From JAICSD01 sp035495955 (lineage in GTDB: Bacteria; Acidobacteriota; Vicinamibacteria; Vicinamibacterales; 2-12-FULL-66-21), in NCBI GenBank assembly GCA_035495955.1, contig DATJFE010000056.1, forward strand, positions 62,001-126,000: a DNA stretch of 64,000 nt. The letters run 5' to 3'. Positions 39,701 through 49,323 of the stretch are shown here, piece by piece. The position numbers and the translations under genes were made by a program. The stretch's first letter is position 1. Each line of letters begins with the position of its first letter. A model generated the notes under the pieces. It saw only the letters and a list, made by a program, of their open reading frames with translations. It did no database searches and was not told the origin of the DNA.

Positions 39701-41098
39701 TCAAATCGTTCGCGAAAAGACCGGCCGCCCCGCGTGCGAGGCGAGGTACCGATCGAAGGTCATGCAGATGTTCCGGACGAACAGCCGGCCGCGCGGCGTG
39801 ACGGTCAGCGCCCGGGGCGTGACCTCGAGAATGCCGTCCGCGACCGGACCGTCCGCGGCGGAGAGTTTCTCGAGCTCGACCGCGAAATACGCGCCGAAGT
39901 TGATGCCAAACCGCGTTTCCACGCTTTTCCGGTCCAGATGGAAATTGCACATCAGTTCCGTAATCACGTGGCGCCGGACTCGATCGTCCGCCGACAGCGC
40001 GTATCCGCGCTCGATCGGAAACTGTCCCCGGTCGATTGCCTGGTAATAGCGCGCCAGCGTCTTGTGGTTCTGCGCGAATGCGCCGTGCACGTCGCCAATC
40101 GCGGACACGCCGAGCGCGACGCTGTCGGGCGCCGGTCGCGTCGTATAACCCATGAAGTTTCTATGCAGGCGCCGCTGCCGGGCCGCGATTGCCAGCTCGT
40201 CGTCCGGCAGGGCGAAGTGATCCATCCCGATCGGCTCGTAGCCGGCGCTCGTGAACGCGTCGATGGCGGCGCCGAGCAGGCCGCGCTTGCCGTCTGCGTC
40301 CGGCAGATCGAGCGGATCGATCGACTTCTGATTCGGCCGCAGCCACGGAACGTGCGCATAGGAATAGACGGCGATCCGATCGGGGCGCATGTCGACGACC
40401 GAGGCGAGCGTGCGTCGGAACGTCTCCACGGACTGGCGCGGCAGGCCGTACACCAGGTCGAAATTGATCGACTCGAACCCCGTCTCGCGGGCGAAGTGGA
40501 AGAGGCTTCGCGTCAGGCTTTCCGGCTGGTGCCTGCGGATCGCGTCCTGCACCGTCTCGGTGAAGTCCTGGATGCCCATCGACAGGCGGTTGAATCCGAG
40601 CCGACGCAGCAGCGCGATCTGCTCGCGCGTGGTCACCCGCGGATCGATCTCGATGGCACATTCGGCGTCATCGGCGATATCGAAGTGGCGTCGAATCGTC
40701 GCGTCGAGGTGCGCGATCTGCGCGGGCGTGAGGTACGTCGGCGTTCCGCCGCCCCAGTGGTACTGGACGACTCGTCGGCGCGCGCCAAGCCTCGAGGCGA
40801 GCATCGCGATCTCGCGCGCGAGGTACTCGAGATAGGTCTCCGCCACGTCGCGCTTGCGCGTCGCAATCACCGCACAGCCGCAATAGGCGCAGCGTTCCTC
40901 GCAGAACGGGACGTGAACGTATAAGGAGAGCGGTTGGGAGACGGAGGCCGCGGCGCCGGCCAGCCGTTCGCGATACGCCTCGGCATCGAAGGCCTCGTTG
41001 AACTCGACCGCTGTGGGGTAGGACGTATATCGCGGACCCGGACGGTCGTACCGTTTGATCAACGCGGAAACGTCGGCGGATTCGAATTGGGTCGCCAT
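39701..41098 (-). CDS. hemN: oxygen-independent coproporphyrinogen III oxidase
   Basis: 465-residue radical SAM enzyme that decarboxylates coproporphyrinogen III without oxygen. The N terminus reads PGPRYTSYPTAVEF, the cluster motif is C66-x3-C70-x2-C73-x-C75, typical of true HemN rather than HemW, and the C-terminal HemN domain (ITELMCNFHLD) is complete. This marks an anaerobic route for haem. It heads the haem operon and is divergent from the activator EBP2. A weak sigma-54-like element (41115-41129) precedes it. Confidence 0.95.
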   Translation of the reverse strand: MATQFESADVSALIKRYDRPGPRYTSYPTAVEFNEAFDAEAYRERLAGAAASVSQPLSLYVHVPFCEERCAYCGCAVIATRKRDVAETYLEYLAREIAMLASRLGARRRVVQYHWGGGTPTYLTPAQIAHLDATIRRHFDIADDAECAIEIDPRVTTREQIALLRRLGFNRLSMGIQDFTETVQDAIRRHQPESLTRSLFHFARETGFESINFDLVYGLPRQSVETFRRTLASVVDMRPDRIAVYSYAHVPWLRPNQKSIDPLDLPDADGKRGLLGAAIDAFTSAGYEPIGMDHFALPDDELAIAARQRRLHRNFMGYTTRPAPDSVALGVSAIGDVHGAFAQNHKTLARYYQAIDRGQFPIERGYALSADDRVRRHVITELMCNFHLDRKSVETRFGINFGAYFAVELEKLSAADGPVADGILEVTPRALTVTPRGRLFVRNICMTFDRYLASHAGRPVFSRTI

Positions 41099-41114
41099 GC
41101 GCAAACCCTCAATC

Positions 41115-41129
41115 ACAAGGGTCGTGCCC
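41115..41129 (-). promoter_or_regulatory. possible sigma-54 promoter of the haem operon
   Basis: Minus-strand GGGCAC-GACCC-TTGT: a good -24 element and spacing, but the invariant C of the -12 GC is T. Predicted start is 5 nt before the hemN ATG. The dyads at 41203-41250 lie about 75-120 bp upstream. Confidence 0.3.
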
Positions 41130-41202
41130 GAAGAGGCAATCCGGCGGAATCCGAATGATTTCGCGTCTCGGCGGCCAGGCGTGTGGGGTCTCCCCGCGCG
41201 GC

Positions 41203-41250
41203 TGCCGGGAATCCGGCGATCCGGGAAGCGCCAATGCCGGATGTCCGCCA
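41203..41250. promoter_or_regulatory. two activator dyads between hemN and EBP2
   Basis: TGCCGG-GAAT-CCGGCG (41203-41218) and TGCCGG-ATGT-CCGCCA (41235-41250), 32 bp apart (three helical turns). A third, degenerate copy (CGCCGG-AATC-CTGCGA) lies at 41265-41280, directly before the EBP2 promoter. They can serve the divergent haem operon and the activator gene itself. Confidence 0.6.
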
Positions 41251-41289
41251 GGCGGAGCGGAAAGCGCCGGAATCCTGCGAATTGCGAGA

Positions 41290-41304
41290 TGGCATTCCGG
41301 TTGC
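41290..41304 (+). promoter_or_regulatory. sigma-54 promoter of EBP2
   Basis: TGGCAT-TCCGG-TTGC, almost exactly the consensus. Predicted start near 41316, six nt before the GTG at 41322. Confidence 0.75.
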
Positions 41305-41321
41305 GGTAGGGCGCGCCAGCC

Positions 41322-42341
<1,020 letters not shown>

Positions 42342-42358
42342 ACGGAGGAGCGAACATC

Positions 42359-43099
42359 ATGGACCTGCAGGCCGGGATTGTGTACGGACCCCTCGCGTCG
42401 AGGCGGCTGGGGCGCTCCCTTGGCGTCAACCTCGCGCCCGCCGGGCGCAAGACCTGCAACTTCAACTGCTCGTACTGCCAGTACGGCTGGACGGATTTTG
42501 CCGCGAAGGGCGACTGGCCGCGCGCGGCCGACGTGGTCGACGCCGTCGATCGCGCGCTCGCCAGGGATCCACACGTCGATCACATCACCGTCGCGGGCAA
42601 CGGCGAGCCGACGATGCATCCGGCGTTCGGACCGATTGCCGAAGGGCTCTTCCACGTCCGCGCGCGCCGCGCTCCCTCGGCGAGGCTCGCGCTGCTGTCG
42701 AACGGCTCCACGCTCACCCGGCTCGACGTGGTCTACAGCCTGCCGCACTTCGACGTGCGCTGCATGAAGCTCGATGCCGGCGACGCGACGACGTTCCGCC
42801 TGATGAACGCCTCGGGCCTCTCGCTCGGCCGGCTCATTGCGAATCTGCGCTCGGTCGGCCGCCTCACGCTCCAGTCGATGTTCGTGCAGGACGCCGACGG
42901 CCTGGTCGACAACACGACGTCGAGCGCCGTCGCCGCCTGGCTCGAAGCGGTCGATCGCATCCGGCCGGAGATCGTGGACATCTACAGCGTCGCGCGGCCG
43001 ACCGCGCGGCCGTCGCTCAGGAGCGTCGCGCCTGCCGTCCTCGAATCGATCGCGACGCGCGTCGCCGCGCTTGGCATTCCGGCCCGCGTGTTCGCGTAG
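42359..43099 (+). CDS. radical SAM protein (COG0731-like)
   Basis: 246-residue radical SAM enzyme. It opens with GIVYGPLASRRLGRSLGVN and the cluster motif CNFNCSYCQYG (C-x3-C-x2-C), the pattern of COG0731 proteins, whose archaeal and eukaryotic members make wyosine on tRNA but whose bacterial members are uncharacterised. No accessory cluster motif is seen. It follows EBP2 by 17 bp with a GGAGGAG ribosome site and so should be in the same transcript. The substrate is unknown; its need for a [4Fe-4S] cluster fits the iron theme. Confidence 0.88.
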   Translation: MDLQAGIVYGPLASRRLGRSLGVNLAPAGRKTCNFNCSYCQYGWTDFAAKGDWPRAADVVDAVDRALARDPHVDHITVAGNGEPTMHPAFGPIAEGLFHVRARRAPSARLALLSNGSTLTRLDVVYSLPHFDVRCMKLDAGDATTFRLMNASGLSLGRLIANLRSVGRLTLQSMFVQDADGLVDNTTSSAVAAWLEAVDRIRPEIVDIYSVARPTARPSLRSVAPAVLESIATRVAALGIPARVFA

Positions 43100-43103
43100 G
43101 ACG

Positions 43104-43119
43104 CGCGGGAATTCCCTCA
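43104..43119. promoter_or_regulatory. dyad-like site with GGGAATTCCC core
   Basis: CGCGGG-AATT-CCCTCA: a perfect 10-bp GGGAATTCCC palindrome with one weak outer arm. About 108 bp upstream of the -24 element at 43227, on the same side as the stronger dyad at 43160. Confidence 0.35.
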
Positions 43120-43159
43120 GTCCCCCCGCGGAATCTTCCCCACTCACGGCGTCGCCGCC

Positions 43160-43175
43160 CGCCGGGTTCCCGGCG
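43160..43175. promoter_or_regulatory. activator dyad upstream of the decaheme operon
   Basis: CGCCGG-GTTC-CCGGCG, a perfect inverted repeat of 6-bp arms and one mismatch per arm from the consensus. It is 51 bp upstream of the -24 element at 43227. Confidence 0.55.
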
Positions 43176-43226
43176 ACGGCTGTCCACTCGCGCCGCTAAA
43201 CCATTGGAATGTCGAAGACTTCCCCG

Positions 43227-43241
43227 GGGTACATCGTTTGC
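43227..43241 (+). promoter_or_regulatory. sigma-54 promoter of the decaheme/MtrB operon
   Basis: GGGTAC-ATCGT-TTGC with exact spacing and a perfect -12. Predicted start near 43253; the leader of about 50 nt contains AAGGAGGA before the ATG at 43304. Confidence 0.6.
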
Positions 43242-43303
43242 CTATGGGTCCGTGGGCGCATCGAACGCGTCCGGGACTCACGCACTCATACCAAGGAGGA
43301 CAG

Positions 43304-44296
43304 ATGGGTCGCTTCACGCGGACCCTCGGCCCAGCGGCCACCATCACCGGGGCGATCGGCTTGTGGATCGCCGTCATGGTCAGTGTTTCGGCGTCAGCGG
43401 CGCCGCGCCAGAATGGCGCGACAGCCGCGAAGGCTCCCGAAGCGACGGCCGCGGCGGCTACCGTCGGAGCAGGATACGTCGGTGAGGAGACCTGTCTCAC
43501 GTGCCACGAAGATCAGAAGAAGGGCTATCACGGCAGTCCGCACGCCCGCGCGCGTAACCCACGCACGCCGGCGGCGGCGCAGGGATGCGAAAGCTGCCAC
43601 GGCCCCGGTCAGGCGCACGTAGACGGCGGAGGGGACAAGACAAAGATCAAGAACCCGAAGACGCTGCCGGCGCGCGACGCAAGCGCGATCTGCCTGACGT
43701 GCCACAACCGCAGCGAGCACGACAACTTCGCCGGCGGCAAGCACGATTCACGCAACGTGTCGTGCGTCACCTGTCACGGTGTGCACGAGTACAAGTCCGA
43801 GAAGGCACAACTGAAGACCCGGAGCGTCGAGGAGACGTGCGTGCAGTGCCATCGCCCGCAGGTCAACAAGGTCCACCGGTCGTCACACATGCCGGTCGGA
43901 TCGCTGAACAACAACAAGCTCGAATGCACGACGTGCCATAACCCGCACGGCTCGCAGAACGTGAAGATGCTGCGCGAGGGCAACTCCGTCGTCGAGGCCT
44001 GCACGAGCTGCCACGCCGAGAAGCGCGGGCCGTTCCTCTGGGAGCATGCTCCGGTTCGCGAGAACTGCACGACCTGCCATGACGCGCACGGCTCGAACAA
44101 CGAGCGGATGCTCGTCGCGAAGGTTCCGATGCTCTGCCAGCGCTGCCACGTCGGGACCCGCCATCCGGCGACGATCTACGACGCCACGCAGGTGAAGAAC
44201 GAGAGCAATCGCGTCGTCGGACGGGCGTGCCTGAACTGCCATTCGCAGATTCACGGCTCGAATCACCCGACGTCCGGAAAAGTGTTCGTACGGTAA
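43304..44296 (+). CDS. decaheme c-type cytochrome, MtrA/DmsE type
   Basis: 330-residue periplasmic cytochrome with a signal segment (residues about 10-32) and exactly ten CXXCH haem sites spread over the chain, from CLTCH near residue 65 to CLNCH near 310. The spacing and the NPHGSQNVKML, AEKRGPFLWEHAPV and CQRCHVGTRHP stretches match the DmsE/MtrA family, which spans the periplasm and plugs into an MtrB porin. The ATG at 43304 has AAGGAGGA. The porin gene follows 18 bp downstream. A close paralogue is encoded at 61435. Confidence 0.96.
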   Translation: MGRFTRTLGPAATITGAIGLWIAVMVSVSASAAPRQNGATAAKAPEATAAAATVGAGYVGEETCLTCHEDQKKGYHGSPHARARNPRTPAAAQGCESCHGPGQAHVDGGGDKTKIKNPKTLPARDASAICLTCHNRSEHDNFAGGKHDSRNVSCVTCHGVHEYKSEKAQLKTRSVEETCVQCHRPQVNKVHRSSHMPVGSLNNNKLECTTCHNPHGSQNVKMLREGNSVVEACTSCHAEKRGPFLWEHAPVRENCTTCHDAHGSNNERMLVAKVPMLCQRCHVGTRHPATIYDATQVKNESNRVVGRACLNCHSQIHGSNHPTSGKVFVR

Positions 44297-44314
44297 CGCC
44301 TGAGGAGAATGAAG

Positions 44315-46552
44315 ATGCGCACCAGAGCGTTGAGTCTGACGGGAGCGCTTCTGCTGGTCTTCGCCGGCGTTGCCCGGGCACAGCAGGAGCAGACGGTCGC
44401 GGCGGCGGCGACGCCGGCCGCGGCACAAGCTCCGATTCCATCGACGACCTCGTCATTCGTCCCGAATATCGGCAACATCGATTTCGGGTTCCGCACCGAC
44501 AACGTGACCGGGGACGCGGCGCGCTACAGCCGCTTCCGCGATCTGCGCGAAGGTGCTTACGTAGATCGGTTCCGTTTCACGAAGGAGACCGACATCTGGG
44601 CGTTCCGTGCCACCGCGAACAACGTTGGCTATCGCGACCAGCGGTTCAACGTCGCGTACCAGGACATCGGCAAACTGAAGCTGAACTTCGACTGGAACCA
44701 GGTGCCGCTGTTCATCAGCGACAGCACGCGGACGCTCTACAAGAACAACGGCAACGGCGTGCTGACCATCGACAATCAGCTGCAACAGGCGATTCAAGAC
44801 GCGACGGCGATCGGACCTGCCGCCCGCGATCTGGCGATCACCAACGCTCTTGCGCAGGCGCAGCCGTACGATCTGCGCAGCCGCCGAGACATCGCCGACG
44901 TGAAGCTCGTGTACTCGACGAGCCGGGACATCGACCTGAAGTTCTCGGTGAAGAGCGCGCACCGGGACGGATCGAACCTGCAGTCGTTCGGCTTTGGAAC
45001 GTCGCCGGGCCTGAACCCGGTCGTGGAATTCGGCGTGCCGCTCAACGATCGCACGACCGACATCAAGAGCAGCATCGAACTTGCCAATCAGCAGGGGCTG
45101 CTGAGCGTGGGCTACAACGCCTCGTGGTTCGACAACCACATTCCAACGGTGCAGTTCGACAATCCGCTGCGTGTCGTGGACAGCCCGACGGCGGGACCCG
45201 CGTCCGGCCTGGCGGTCATGTGGCCGACGAACCACGCGTTCTCGGTCAACGTGAACGGCTCCTACAAGCTGCCGGCGCGGAGCCGCGCGAGCGCCGCGAT
45301 TTCCATCGGCCAGTGGAACCAGAACGAGGCGCTCGTGCCTCCGACGGTCAACACGGCGCTCGTGGCGCCGCCGCTGGATCGTCCGTCCGCGGAAACGCGG
45401 GCCGACATCGTGTCGATGGTCTACAGCTTCACGTCGCGTCCGTCCCAGTACATCTGGCTCAACGCGAGGTATCGTTACTACGACTACGCCAACAAGACCC
45501 CGCTCTTCGAGACGACGGGGCTCGTCGGCGACTTCGGCGTCACGACGCCGATCGAGAACGAGCCGGGCAGCATCAAGCGCGGCACGTTCGATCTCGACGC
45601 GTCGTTCTCTCCGTACAAGTATCTGGGCGTGAACTTCGGGATCACGCGCGAGGACAGCGACCGCACGCACCGGATGTTCGAGAAGACCGCCGAGAACACC
45701 TACCGGGTGACGTTCGACAGCACGGGCAACCAGTACGTGACGCTGCGCGCCAAGTTCGAGCACTCGAATCGCGACGGATCAGGCCTCGAAGCGGTGGATG
45801 GCGAGCAACCGGATACGCGCCACTTCGACATCGCGAACCGGACGCGCGACCGCGTGACCGGCACGATCACGGTGTCGCCGGTGACGTTCTTCGGCGTGAA
45901 CGCCTCGGTCAGCAGCGGCAAAGACAAGTACGGCGACACCGGCTTCGGGCTCCGCAGCAACGACAACACCGGCTGGAGCCTCGGATTCGATCTCGTGCCG
46001 GCAAAGACGGTCAGCTTCAACGTCGATTACGGCTACGAGAAGTACACCGCGCTGTCGTACTCACGGACGGCGAATCCGCTGACGGCGACCGACACGACGT
46101 TCCTCGACCCGACCCGCGACTGGTGGGACAACCAGGCGGACAAGGTGAAGACGTTCACGGCGTCGGCCGACTTCGTGAAAACGCTGCCGAAGACGGACAT
46201 CCGTCTCAGCAGCAACATCAGCGACGGCAACGCGACCTACGTCTACGGCATGAAGCCTGAGCAGAAGGTGTTCACCACGATCCCGCTGACGCAGTTGTCG
46301 CCGCTGAAGAACAAACTGTCCGACGTGCGGCTGGACGTCCAGTACTTCGTCCGTGCCAACGTCGCGTTCGGCGGGGCGTACTGGTTCGAGGACTACAAGG
46401 TGAACGACTTCGCGCTCGGTCCGAATACGCTCAACGCGCTGAACCCGGCAAACGGCACGACGGGGGTCTTCGCGAGCTCGATCTACTCGGGATACCTCTA
46501 TCGCAACTATCGGGCGCACACGGGCTTCATCCGGATGACGTATCTATTCTGA
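44315..46552 (+). CDS. MtrB/PioB-family outer membrane beta-barrel
   Basis: 745-residue outer-membrane porin of the MtrB/PioB family, which sheaths a decaheme cytochrome and lets electrons cross the outer membrane. Signal peptide 1-22 (RALSLTGALLLVFAGVARAQ), then repeated aromatic/charged beta strands and the C-terminal YLF expected of barrel proteins. No N-terminal CXXC, which some MtrB proteins have, is seen. The ATG at 44315 has better spacing from GAGGAG than the ATG at 44309. Downstream hairpins at 46631-46740 may end the transcript. No MtrC-type surface cytochrome follows. Confidence 0.94.
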   Translation: MRTRALSLTGALLLVFAGVARAQQEQTVAAAATPAAAQAPIPSTTSSFVPNIGNIDFGFRTDNVTGDAARYSRFRDLREGAYVDRFRFTKETDIWAFRATANNVGYRDQRFNVAYQDIGKLKLNFDWNQVPLFISDSTRTLYKNNGNGVLTIDNQLQQAIQDATAIGPAARDLAITNALAQAQPYDLRSRRDIADVKLVYSTSRDIDLKFSVKSAHRDGSNLQSFGFGTSPGLNPVVEFGVPLNDRTTDIKSSIELANQQGLLSVGYNASWFDNHIPTVQFDNPLRVVDSPTAGPASGLAVMWPTNHAFSVNVNGSYKLPARSRASAAISIGQWNQNEALVPPTVNTALVAPPLDRPSAETRADIVSMVYSFTSRPSQYIWLNARYRYYDYANKTPLFETTGLVGDFGVTTPIENEPGSIKRGTFDLDASFSPYKYLGVNFGITREDSDRTHRMFEKTAENTYRVTFDSTGNQYVTLRAKFEHSNRDGSGLEAVDGEQPDTRHFDIANRTRDRVTGTITVSPVTFFGVNASVSSGKDKYGDTGFGLRSNDNTGWSLGFDLVPAKTVSFNVDYGYEKYTALSYSRTANPLTATDTTFLDPTRDWWDNQADKVKTFTASADFVKTLPKTDIRLSSNISDGNATYVYGMKPEQKVFTTIPLTQLSPLKNKLSDVRLDVQYFVRANVAFGGAYWFEDYKVNDFALGPNTLNALNPANGTTGVFASSIYSGYLYRNYRAHTGFIRMTYLF

Positions 46553-46630
46553 TGTGAGCCCAGAGAGCGCCTGCGGCCGCAAGCGAGCGCCGGAGGGAAG
46601 TCGCCGAAGGCGACCGCGCGCGCGCAGCGA

Positions 46631-46657
46631 GGTGGGGAATGTCAAAGGGGCCCCACC
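46631..46657. other. stem-loop in the MtrB-FeoB spacer
   Basis: GGTGGGG (46631-46637) pairs with CCCCACC (46651-46657) across a 13-base loop. It follows a GC-rich stretch with a GTCGCC-GAA-GGCGAC mini-hairpin (about 46600-46614). The block 46560-46670 has no coding look and may be a repeated or structured element. Confidence 0.45.
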
Positions 46658-46673
46658 GAGCGAAGTAAGAGAT

Positions 46674-46740
46674 AGAAGGCGGAAGGAGGGGGCCAAGGAA
46701 CCATCCTCCTCCCGTTCCGGGCTTCCGACTTCCGCCTTCT
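46674..46740 (+). terminator. candidate terminator hairpin after MtrB
   Basis: AGAAGGCGGAAG (46674-46685) is perfectly complementary to CTTCCGCCTTCT (46729-46740), and the adjoining GGAGG and CCTCC segments extend the stem. The right arm is followed by TCGGTTTG, a poor U tract. Located 120 bp after the MtrB stop and before the FeoB control region. Confidence 0.5.
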
Positions 46741-46757
46741 TCGGTTTGACGAACGGC

Positions 46758-46773
46758 TGCCGGGTTTCCGGCA
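46758..46773. promoter_or_regulatory. perfect activator dyad upstream of feoB
   Basis: TGCCGG-GTTT-CCGGCA, a perfect consensus copy; the arms extend outward to 11 bp each (46753-46763 and 46768-46778). A second, weaker copy (TGCCGG-AAAT-CCAGCC) lies at 46788-46803. Confidence 0.6.
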
Positions 46774-46812
46774 GCCGTCCTTGCGAGTGCCGGAAATCCA
46801 GCCATTCCGCGA

Positions 46813-46827
46813 CGGACTCGTCTTTGC
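46813..46827 (+). promoter_or_regulatory. sigma-54 promoter of the feo operon
   Basis: CGGACT-CGTCT-TTGC with exact spacing and a perfect -12. Predicted start near 46839, four nt before the feoB ATG, which has no ribosome site. The dyad at 46758 is 40 bp upstream of the -24 element. Confidence 0.5.
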
Positions 46828-46842
46828 CCCTCAGCCTTCCAT

Positions 46843-48627
46843 ATGCCGTGTCCCCATGCGATCGCGGAACTGACGCCCAAGCCTCTCCTGCGGCTTCGCG
46901 CCCATCCGCTCCGCATCGCCCTGGTTGGTAATCCCAACGTCGGCAAAAGCGTGATCTTCGGTCGGCTCACCGGCCGCTACGTGACCGTGTCCAACTATCC
47001 GGGCACGACCGTCACCGTGACGCGTGGCCGCGCCACCGTCGGCGCCGAGGTCTGCGACATCGTCGATACCCCAGGCGTCAACGCGCTCGAGGGCGCGCTG
47101 AGCGAGGACGAGAAGGTCACCCGGGATCTGGTCCAGGGCGGCGGCGTCGAGCTCGTCGTCCAGGTGGCCGACGCGCGGAACCTGCGGCGCGCGCTCTTGC
47201 TGACGTCGCAGCTCGCCGATTTCGGGCTGCCGATGATCCTGGTGCTCAACATGATCGACGAGGCGCGGGCGCGCGGGGTCGACGTGGACGCGCGCGGACT
47301 GTCCAACGAGCTCGGCATTCCGGTGATCGAGGCGGTCGCGATCGAGGGACGGGGAATGGCGGAACTGCGGGGGGCGCTGACGCAGGCCGGTCGCGCGCGC
47401 GCCGCGAGCCGGACGGGCGCCGACCATTTGCCGTGGGCCGACCAGACCGCGCGCCGCTTCCGAAGCGTCGGTGAATTCACGCTCGGGCGATTCCAGGAGT
47501 GGCTCGGCCGCGCCGTCCGCCAGCCGTCGACCGGACTTCCGATCCTCATCTTCGTCCTGTATGTGACGTATCTCGTCGTCGGCGTCCTCGGCGCCCAGAC
47601 GCTCGTGGGTCTGATGGAGCAGGGCCTGTTCGGCACGTACCTCAATCCATGGGCCCGGGCGGCCGCGTCGCACATTCCGCTGGCGTTCGTCCGCGACTTT
47701 CTCGTCGGCGACTACGGCCTGATCACCATGGGCATCACGTATGCGATCGCCATCGTGCTGCCGGTCGTCACCACCTTCTTCCTGGTCTTCGGGTTTCTCG
47801 AAGACAGCGGCTACATCCCGCGCCTGGCGATCTTCAGCGATCGCATCTTCCGCGCAATGGGGCTGAACGGCAAGGCGGTCCTCCCGATGGTGCTCGGCCT
47901 GGGCTGCGACACGATGGCGACGATGACGACGAGGATTCTGGCGACCCCGAAGGAGCGCCTCATTGCGATCCTGCTGCTCGCGCTCGGCGTGCCATGTTCG
48001 GCGCAGCTCGCGACGATCCTCGGCATCCTCGGCGGCATCTCGTTCTTCGCCCTGATCACGCTGTTCGGCGTCGTGCTCACCCAGATGATTCTCGTCGGGT
48101 TTCTGGCGGCGCGCATCCTGCCTGGGGAGCGCTCGGATTTCATCATGGAGCTTCCACCGATGCGGATGCCCCGGCTTGGTAACCTCCTCACGAAGACCGG
48201 ACTCCGCGTCCGGTGGTATCTCGGCGAAGCCGTTCCGCTGTTTCTCGTCGGCACCGTGCTGCTGTTCGTGCTGGATCGCATCGGCGGACTGGCCGCCATC
48301 GCGAACGCGGCGCGTCCCGTCGTGACCGGCCTGCTCGGCCTGCCGCCCAAGGCCGCGGAAGTCTTCGTGATGGGATTCCTGCGCCGTGATTACGGCGCCG
48401 CCGGTCTCTTCCTGATGGCGCGCACCGGCGCGCTCACGCACCTGCAGGCGGTGATCGCGCTCACCGTCATGACGCTGTTCGTACCGTGCGTCGCCAACTT
48501 CCTGATGATCGTGAAAGAGCGCGGCCTTCGGATCGGCATCGCGATTCTGGGCTTCGTCACCGTGCTGGCGGTCGGCACCGGCGCCGCCCTCAACGCCGCC
48601 CTGAGGATCTTCCATGTCGCCTTCTGA
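46843..48627 (+). CDS. feoB: ferrous iron transporter FeoB
   Basis: 594-residue inner-membrane Fe(II) transporter. The cytoplasmic G domain comes first: G1 GNPNVGKS, G3 DTPGV and G4 NMID. A helical spacer follows, then the membrane part with two Gate motifs (including the GLGCDTMATMTTR stretch). The C terminus is short compared with the E. coli protein. It marks anaerobic or microaerobic iron uptake. The ATG at 46843 is the only start before the G domain; no ribosome site precedes it. FeoA overlaps its 3' end by 14 bp. Confidence 0.96.
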   Translation: MPCPHAIAELTPKPLLRLRAHPLRIALVGNPNVGKSVIFGRLTGRYVTVSNYPGTTVTVTRGRATVGAEVCDIVDTPGVNALEGALSEDEKVTRDLVQGGGVELVVQVADARNLRRALLLTSQLADFGLPMILVLNMIDEARARGVDVDARGLSNELGIPVIEAVAIEGRGMAELRGALTQAGRARAASRTGADHLPWADQTARRFRSVGEFTLGRFQEWLGRAVRQPSTGLPILIFVLYVTYLVVGVLGAQTLVGLMEQGLFGTYLNPWARAAASHIPLAFVRDFLVGDYGLITMGITYAIAIVLPVVTTFFLVFGFLEDSGYIPRLAIFSDRIFRAMGLNGKAVLPMVLGLGCDTMATMTTRILATPKERLIAILLLALGVPCSAQLATILGILGGISFFALITLFGVVLTQMILVGFLAARILPGERSDFIMELPPMRMPRLGNLLTKTGLRVRWYLGEAVPLFLVGTVLLFVLDRIGGLAAIANAARPVVTGLLGLPPKAAEVFVMGFLRRDYGAAGLFLMARTGALTHLQAVIALTVMTLFVPCVANFLMIVKERGLRIGIAILGFVTVLAVGTGAALNAALRIFHVAF

Positions 48628-48871
48628 TCGGACGCGCGTGGACGTGCATCCCCTCTCGGCGCTGCGCCGCGGCAGCCGCGGCCGCATCGTGCGCGTCACG
48701 CGCGACCTGACCTCGCGCGCCGAACGCCTCGCCGCGATGGGGGTCAGTCCGGGCGCCGTCGTCAACGTCCTGCAGACGTTTCCCGGCATCGTGTTCGAGT
48801 GCGATCAGACCGAGCTGGCTGTCGAGCGGCTGGTCGCGCGATCGATCTGGGTGGAATTGGAGGGTGTATGA
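48614..48871 (+). CDS. feoA: ferrous iron transport protein FeoA
   Basis: 85-residue SH3-like cytosolic FeoA, partner of FeoB. The core reads GSRGRIVRVTRD and the typical RLAAMGVSPGAVVNVLQ near residue 40. Normal length. Overlap with the end of feoB (14 bp) and with the next gene (ATGA) indicates one transcript. The order feoB before feoA is the reverse of the common order. Confidence 0.93.
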   Translation: MSPSDRTRVDVHPLSALRRGSRGRIVRVTRDLTSRAERLAAMGVSPGAVVNVLQTFPGIVFECDQTELAVERLVARSIWVELEGV

Positions 48872-49308
48872 AAACGGTATACGCGATCCTCGTTGCCGCC
48901 GTCCTCGTCGGATGTGCGTCGATTCAGCCCGCAAGAGTGCAGGTCGGCGACACCTGCTACAGGTGCCATCGATCGATCGGCGATCCGAAGCTGGCCGGCG
49001 AGATCATCGATCAACTGAACGCACCGTTCCCATTCCGTACGACCGGGTGTCTCGCCAAGTATCTGAAGGCGAATCCCGACCTGAAGCTGCGCGCTGTCTT
49101 CGTCACCGATTTCCGGACCGGACACATGCTCCTTGCCGAAGACGCGTGGTTCGTCCCGGCGACGTTGACGCAGGCGGGCGGGAAGGACGGGAAGAAGACC
49201 GAGTCGGACTACTTCGCGTTCAGGTCGCGGGCCGACGCCATGGCCGTGAAGGACGCGCAGGCCGCGCCGCTCCGGTGGTCGCAGGTCCTGGCGGACGCGC
49301 AGCCCTGA
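48868..49308 (+). CDS. haem-c lipoprotein, NosL-like
   Basis: 146-residue lipoprotein: signal with lipobox LVGC (Cys 16), then one CYRCH haem-c site near residue 30. The second half, RAVFVTDFRTGHMLLAEDAWFV followed by YFAFRSRADAMAV, resembles NosL-type domains that bind and deliver copper. I know of no named family with a haem-c site fused to this fold. It sits in the feo operon, coupled to feoA by ATGA, so a role in ferrous iron oxidation or metal handover at the periplasm is possible; this is inference. Confidence 0.75.
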   Translation: MKTVYAILVAAVLVGCASIQPARVQVGDTCYRCHRSIGDPKLAGEIIDQLNAPFPFRTTGCLAKYLKANPDLKLRAVFVTDFRTGHMLLAEDAWFVPATLTQAGGKDGKKTESDYFAFRSRADAMAVKDAQAAPLRWSQVLADAQP

Positions 49309-49323
49309 GGAGAGCGCAACACC

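Noticed and set aside
46769..46786. Sigma-54-like match CGGCAGCCGTCCTTGC close to feoB
   Set aside because: GG and GC are 11 bases apart, one too many; the element at 46813-46827 has the right spacing.
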